From positions 124,001-188,000 of the forward strand of contig WEDG01000352.1 in the NCBI GenBank assembly GCA_017591395.1: DNA of 64,000 bases, given 5' to 3'. Made by a program: the position numbers and the translations under genes. The DNA is from Schistocephalus solidus (taxonomy: Eukaryota; Platyhelminthes; Cestoda; Diphyllobothriidea; Diphyllobothriidae). Shown in pieces: positions 58,617-64,000 of the stretch. Within the stretch, counting starts at the first letter, position 1, and every line of letters begins with the position of its first letter. Below the pieces are notes generated by a model. That model ran no database searches. It saw nothing but the letters and a program-made list of their open reading frames with translations, and was not told the DNA's origin.

Positions 58617-59080
58617 GTGCTAGGCAGACAAACAAACACAAGAGTTCGACCTTCGAAGTCCGACGATGTCCACCGTATGCTCCACGGAAGGGTGGTGCAG
58701 GGTGGCGCTGCATCAACCGCACTCTCTCCTCCTCCCCCATCTGAGCCCGGTGTCATGACAGAGTCAAGAAGACCGGAGATGGGAGAGGGCGCCGGTAGCT
58801 GGCGCGGCCGTAGCCGCCCCTGGGCGAACCACCACACCTGGCTCGTATCCCACGGAGAGGGAGTGCCATAAAGGCCACATTAAGAAAGAGCCATTGCAGC
58901 CTGATTCTCAGTCCACCAGCCAGCCACTCCACAAAAAACACACATTGGGCTGACCCCGCGGTCCGAGTGTTCCTGTCAGTTGGCAACCTTCCCAGCCACG
59001 GCTTTTAGCGCACCGTGATAGTTTCAAGCGCGTCAGATTGTTTATAGTGAGGAAAATGCGCTGAGCCGTCGACCTCACTC
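58617..59080 (-). repeat. Short dispersed repeat, copy D (best preserved)
   Basis: The longest and cleanest copy of the family seen at 85-465, 3868-4235, 49750-50180 and 62955-63115. It contains every block used to recognise the others: cgacgatgtccaccgtatgc, gcccggtgtcatgacagagt, cacacctggctcgtatccca, gagccattgcagcctgattc, and cagccacggcttttagcgca. Length is about 460 bp. Frames open on both strands (58617-58871 plus, 58753-58986 minus) are not kept in the other copies, so it is not a gene. Confidence 0.88.
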
Positions 59081-61423
59081 ACTCTAACATCGTGAATGTC
59101 ACCGTCTGGGTCACCTAAAGTCCACCCCTTTCCTGCTACTCACTCTCAGAAACGAAATATATAAGTTTTCGTTGATTAAACATAAATGAAAAATCGGCGA
59201 AAATGTTCTGAGGCGCCTCGTCACTGAACGCCATACCATCTGGTATCTTTTACATTGACGCTTAATTGATCACTCAACATTTAATTTGTCAAAACAACTG
59301 ATCGGCTACTGTTTACCTGCCAATCTGTTCTGTCCCATCTACAGAAAAGCCAGACAATGAAAACGACAGCTTTATCTCTCCGCCCTTCTGTCATGAGTTA
59401 AACGCAAACCGTTTGCTAGGAGCCTGTGGCGTTCCCCATCTCTCGTCATGCTTTATGGACACTGCAAACTCTTCGACGTGATTTATAAACATTCTAGACA
59501 AAAGTGGCAGATGGGGCATCGGAAAGATCGAGAATCGGCAATGGAAACCGAGAACTGGGGTGGGAGCTGTTAAGGTCTGCGTTGCCCCACCCTCAAGAGG
59601 AATTGTTATCACAACATAAATCAGTTTGGGAGCAAATTGGCACAACCGCTGTGTGGTGACTTCCTCATCGGGTTAACCCCCTTACGCTGATTGATTGGCG
59701 TTAGTTACACTTAGTTTGACCTAAAGATCTCATTCCGGTGTCAATTTCAACCAACTGACAAAAAGAAATCATTAAAGTTGTCCGGTGAACTGACTGTGTG
59801 AATTTATCACAACTTTCCCCAGTGCGTTATATGAATTAAAAACTACGAAAATGCGATATTTTCCAAAACACCAGAACCAATTAATGGATTATTTACAAGC
59901 TCGTTCCAACAGAGAAGACTGTTTATATGAAACTGAAATACTGAGTAAAACGGGATATTATTGGAAGTCAATTAGCACACGGCAGTAGGCTATGTTTCAC
60001 TTGTCCCAGCGTCCTCGGGAACAGCTTCTCGCCTATCACGTGTGCATTTTTTCCGTGTTTTCGCTAGTTACAAATTAAATCCACATTTATTGGAAATAAA
60101 AGGTAAAATTTAATCACCTCCATTGATATGGTGGGGCTTAACATACTTCGTAATTCTTTACTTGCTGATGGACTATTTCATCTTTTAAGAAAGCCGGTCG
60201 ATCTCGCATAAGTTGGAAACAGAACTGTTTTTTTTCAATGGTCCCGGTAGTCATCTAAGTAAACCGAGAAAATACAAGATGGGAAATTTCAGTATCCACT
60301 GCCTGTTTAGTAGGTGAACGAGGTTTCACTTCTTTTTAAGTTCTATTCGAAAGGAACCGAATGAGAAACATAAACATTCTAAATCCAAGAAAGCATCGTT
60401 TGCATACCCCGAAGCCGAGACGGCAACGATTTTCAGCGGGTTAGGGTACTGTACTGAACTTGGTACTCATAATTTCCTTTTTTTGAATTTTTAAGTTATC
60501 AAGTCCAGAAGTCGAACAAAAGAAACTCTGAAGTTATCCAATTACCTTAGAAATGGCCAGAAAACTTGGAATAGCACCGAGTACTATCAACGATTTAATG
60601 AAATTACTAATTCGAAGACTCACAAGTTTACTTATCTTTTTGAAGAAAAGATAAACCATTTCCAGCATAGATTTCCTTCTTCTAGTCATCTAACCGATTG
60701 CGTTTAAGTCGAACTCCATTCCTCAACAGGCTGGTGGATGTGACGTGGCTTCCATTTCCGAACAACAAAAGCTATACAGGCTATTGTCATCGGCTATTTA
60801 CGAAGATAATCGTGTAAAATTTCCATCTGGTGTTGTCCTCCCAAATATTCCACTTTGGTAGCTAAACGGAACAAGGGAGAGTTTTTATCTTCCGGTTTTG
60901 GTCAAGCGAAAAACAGTTTTACTGTGAGGGCACTTGTGTTCAGTGTAATGCGTGGCCAAAAAAGACCCTAGGTAACCTCATGCGTTCCAAACTATCCTTT
61001 ATGATAAGGCAAGGGAGACGGGAAAAGCTAATTTTGCGTCTTGAGGATCTCCGAAATCCGGTAAAACCGTAATCGAATGACGACACCTTCGAATGAGAAA
61101 GCAAATACGCATGATTGCGGACACTCGTCAGTGTTGCTTCAATGCCGGTCGAACAATGCTCCGGCTAAATTTCCTTAACACATGCTTTACTGTTGCTTGA
61201 ATTATTATGAGAATACTGATGTATATTGCAACTGATGCAGAACGTTAAATTAAACCTAAAATGAAACTGCCCTTTGTGCTTCCAATCCCCATGTAGTATC
61301 TTAATTGTCTGATCAGGGTGAGTGTTTCGATGATAAAAGTTATGTGCCGACGAAACTAGGTAGGGCAAAAGGTGAGGGCGAACATCGTTTTTGCAATTGA
61401 CTTGCAGCCTTTGTTAAAATTGG
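59081..61423. other. No recognisable gene
   Basis: An 84-codon minus-strand frame at 59391-59645 shows no motif. Nothing else is assigned. Confidence 0.35.
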
Positions 61424-62765
61424 TACTGTCTACGCCAACTAACCAAGGAAGCTGGATCAGTACCATCTCAACAGCCTCCGAAGCTGATATCGTAGGACAG
61501 AATGCCGGACACGGAAGTCCTGGAGCGGACTGAAATCTTCACCATGCTTGGGGCAAGAGCAACTGCGCTGAAGTGGCCACCTGGCGAGAATGGATGAAGA
61601 GCACCTACCCAAAGACTTTTCTACGGAGATGTCACTACGGATGCTCGCGCACAAGGAGAACAAAAACGACGCTACAAAAAAACTTTGAAGAACATCAACC
61701 TGGTGACCTGAGAGGACCCCTCCCAGGACAGACTGGCCCGGAGAAGAGCCGTGAAGCCTGGTGAAGCAATTAACGAAGCTAACTGGATCACCACTGGTAA
61801 AGCCAAAAGGGCGACTGCAAGTCACAAGCGCTTCGGATCAACACCGCCAAAGCCCAAGACATCCCAACATGTGCCCACTGCCAACGCACATTCCGCGCGT
61901 GCCTCGGTATGGTCGGACATCTTCGGATGCATTACAACAGCAATCCGACAACATGAACTTATGCATCAACGATTATCCCCTCTGCCACACCTGCTTCAAA
62001 CCCCACGACCACCCCCACCGCCGGTGATCACTCTGCCGATGCCCTGCCGTCCTCGAACACCAGCACCATCCTCCTTCCCGCAACCCCTGAGTCGATCAAG
62101 GCAACAGCCACTACTGGCACCACTTTCCCACTTCCACCACTGATGAGAGCACTTGCGACTACCCACCACCTGCTACCTCCACCACCATTGTCCCCAGTAC
62201 CAGCGATGGGGACTCGGTTCTAACCTGTCCTCATTGCGATCGCACATTCATCTCACGCATCGGTCTGGTCAGTCACTTGCGAATAAATCGCACAGAGACC
62301 GGCAAACCAGTGCCTGGAGTACTAACACACACAGCAGAGACAGCCTTCTCAACCACCCTCACTGCCCTCGTGCATTTGCTCGCTGCATTGGCTGGCTCGA
62401 TCACAGGAGAATCCATTAAAGCGGAATCCACCCGATGCCGGCACACCTAACACGTCTCGCGCACTTATCAGCACTGCAATCACCAGTCTTCCTCTGAATG
62501 CGAGGGCCAGTAGCAGCAGCACAACGCCCGCAGCCCCCAGCACCTCCCGATCGATGTTGCTCTCATTATTACCGCACATGCACATAACTCATCAGCCTGG
62601 TAGTTCACTTTCGAATCCATCGGACAGAGACTGGCGAATCAATGCAAGGAGCACCAAGATAAACCCACCTCAATTTTCCACGCTGTCAACGCACATTTAC
62701 ACACCGCATGGGCCTATTAGGCCACTTGCGGCTCCATGTAAACCTGCAGAATAACACCGCCGGCT
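61424..62765 (+). pseudogene. RT tail fused to tandem C2H2 zinc fingers (retroelement copy 2)
   Basis: Plus strand, in changing frames: KLDQYHLNSLRS and PDTEVLERTEIFTML (61450-61540), SGHLARMDEEHLPK (near 61573-61615), then the KRRYKKTL block and RRAVKPGEAINEANWI (61744-61791), the tail after the RT in this family. Finger units follow: a degraded one with MCPLPTHIPR (near 61870); CPHCDRTFISRIGLVSHLRI (62228-62287), whose CxxC...H pattern is intact up to the first His; HCPRAFARCIGWLDHRRIH (62360-62416); an ISLVVHFRIHRTETGES unit (near 62590-62640); and FPRCQRTFTHRMGLLGHLRL (62675-62734), then a stop (about 62750). Several stops and frameshifts show it is dead. It is the best-preserved copy here. 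Confidence 0.82.
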
Positions 62766-62954
62766 ATACGACATTACCATATCTATCATCATCCACAGCA
62801 CCTACATCACACATGTCCACACGCAACATCACATAAAATATATTTTCAATCAGCACCTCTCAATGAGAGTGATGTATGATTCTCGCTCCTCCATTTGGCT
62901 CCTCTACTGCATGTAGGATCAGAGCCTGAGGCTATCATGGTGCGCTACTCACCG
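62766..62954 (+). other. Likely 3' untranslated end of the zinc-finger retroelement
   Basis: AC-rich then mixed sequence directly follows the last finger and runs up to the short dispersed repeat at 62955. No frame or terminal A-tract is seen, so the exact 3' end is unknown. Confidence 0.35.
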
Positions 62955-63115
62955 TGGCTCGGAAAGTTGCCAACTGTCATTTACTCACAGACATCACAGT
63001 CAGTCCAACATGTGTTTGTGTGGAGTAGCTGACTGACGGACTGAGAGTCAGGCTGTTGTGGGTCACACAGTGGACCTCGTCGAAACCGATGATCGAACTG
63101 TCGACTGTGGGGGGG
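62955..63115 (+). repeat. Short dispersed repeat, copy E (internally deleted)
   Basis: It starts with ggaaagttgccaactgtcat, continues catgtgtttgtgtggagtag and gactgagagtcaggctgttg, then jumps to gtggacctcgtcgaaaccga. Compared with copy D (reverse complement) the middle third to half of the unit is missing. Confidence 0.75.
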
Positions 63116-64000
63116 AACCCGATACCACACAATAATTTCATGTGAAGCGGTTGACTTCATTTTTATCAGTTTCACGAGCTTTTCCCATCTAAACGTTTAC
63201 TTTCTCCTTGGAACTTAGAGTTTATTGAACCAGAATAGCAGCTGCTGTGGCGGAAAAATTGCCACCGATCATACAAGGAAGGTGTTGTTAAGTGGACTGG
63301 AAGCGGAGAAAACCTAGAAGGCATTCGGCAAACCGTAACTAAAAAAGAAAATTTTGAGTTGCTTGTACACGGTAATTTTAACAGTCTTGCTGCTAGTCGC
63401 TCTCGTTACATATCTGGACAAGGCATACATTAAGGTACAGGTGGCAGTAACGGCAATTGTAGCAAGGAATAGAAGTTGAGTCATTTGACAAAAAAAGGCG
63501 CAACTACCTTTGCCATAAACATCCATAAGGCCCCAGTGGAATCGACCATGGGCACAGATGTTCTGATTTTCCTCTCCAAGTCAGTTCAGGAATATATGAA
63601 GATCACCTACGAATGTCATCTTACTTTTATGCGAGGCGTCAATATTTTCAACAGAGATCTAAAAATGCGGACTACCGCGAAACACTTGGCATTGTTTCGG
63701 CTACAGTTGACTCCGCCTATTAACCGGTTCTTTTCGTAGAGCATATCTAACCTAAATGCGCGTGTCTGGATATAGGGGTAGCTTGATTAGCTTTCGCCTT
63801 GGAGAGACCCGCTAAGGAAGCCAGAAAAATATGTAGGGGTGGGGAAACAATGAAGGTGAAAGAGCTCAGCAAACGAAGCGATTGATTGCTGGAGACAAAC
63901 GGCGATTATGGTGTTGAACTCTTGCGTGTTCAAGAAAATTTCAAGGAAAGAGCAGACTTATTAAACAGCTCGACTATCGAAACTCCAACCTAATAGAAAT
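63116..64000. other. No recognisable gene
   Basis: Short frames at 63314-63526 (minus) and 63476-63739 (plus) show no recognisable domain. Nothing else assigned up to the right edge. Confidence 0.35.

Noticed and set aside
62349..62585. Minus-strand hydrophobic 78-codon frame
   Set aside because: It is antisense to the zinc-finger pseudogene, which has clear homology on the plus strand.
1..64000. CRISPR arrays, bacterial operons, rRNA genes
   Set aside because: No regularly spaced repeats, no closely packed bacterial-type genes and no rRNA-like blocks are visible; split genes and retroelements mark the window as eukaryotic.

Overview
The window is eukaryotic, and most likely comes from a flatworm, specifically a diphyllobothriidean-type tapeworm. 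That assignment is inference. It rests on genes split by GT-AG introns, no operons, heavy decayed retroelement content, and a retroelement whose reverse transcriptase tail runs into tandem C2H2 zinc fingers, an architecture I associate with tapeworm genomes. Two cellular genes can be read by splice phase and protein similarity. The rest is mainly repeats at several stages of decay.

Layout. At the left edge, on the minus strand, lie three exons of a WWOX-like gene: the end of a second WW domain, then a short-chain dehydrogenase domain. Its 3' part lies beyond position 1. From 5.8 to 6.3 kb is a broken reverse transcriptase (RT). From about 11.1 to 14.9 kb is a nearly full-length CR1/Jockey-type element (minus strand) with endonuclease and RT domains, split by a GC-rich 0.72 kb insert with inverted ends. 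A second, plus-strand CR1 fragment sits at 16.0-16.7 kb. A Penelope-like element (RT plus GIY-YIG) follows at 16.8-19.5 kb, with the long direct repeats left by tandem copies. At 20.3-21.5 kb is a decayed RT-tail/zinc-finger element; a better preserved one lies at 61.4-62.8 kb.

The middle (22-40 kb) is mostly unrecognisable sequence. It carries dispersed degenerate CCCTAA-rich blocks, and the C-terminal end of a pogo/Tigger transposase running straight into a 150-bp AAG microsatellite at 31.8 kb.

From about 40.9 to 51.0 kb on the plus strand lies an ARHGAP19-like Rho GTPase-activating protein gene. Five exons are well supported, including a 66-bp microexon, and one further 5' exon is possible. 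All reading phases agree and the gene ends in a stop at 51025-51027. Its large intron holds an antisense RT pseudogene and a copy of a short dispersed repeat. That repeat family has five copies in the window (0.1, 3.9, 49.8, 58.6 and 63.0 kb) in both orientations.

Apart from the two host genes nothing here looks like an intact working system. The most distinctive items are the zinc-finger-tailed retroelement, the Penelope tandem arrangement, the nested GC-rich insert and the telomere-like dispersed repeats.
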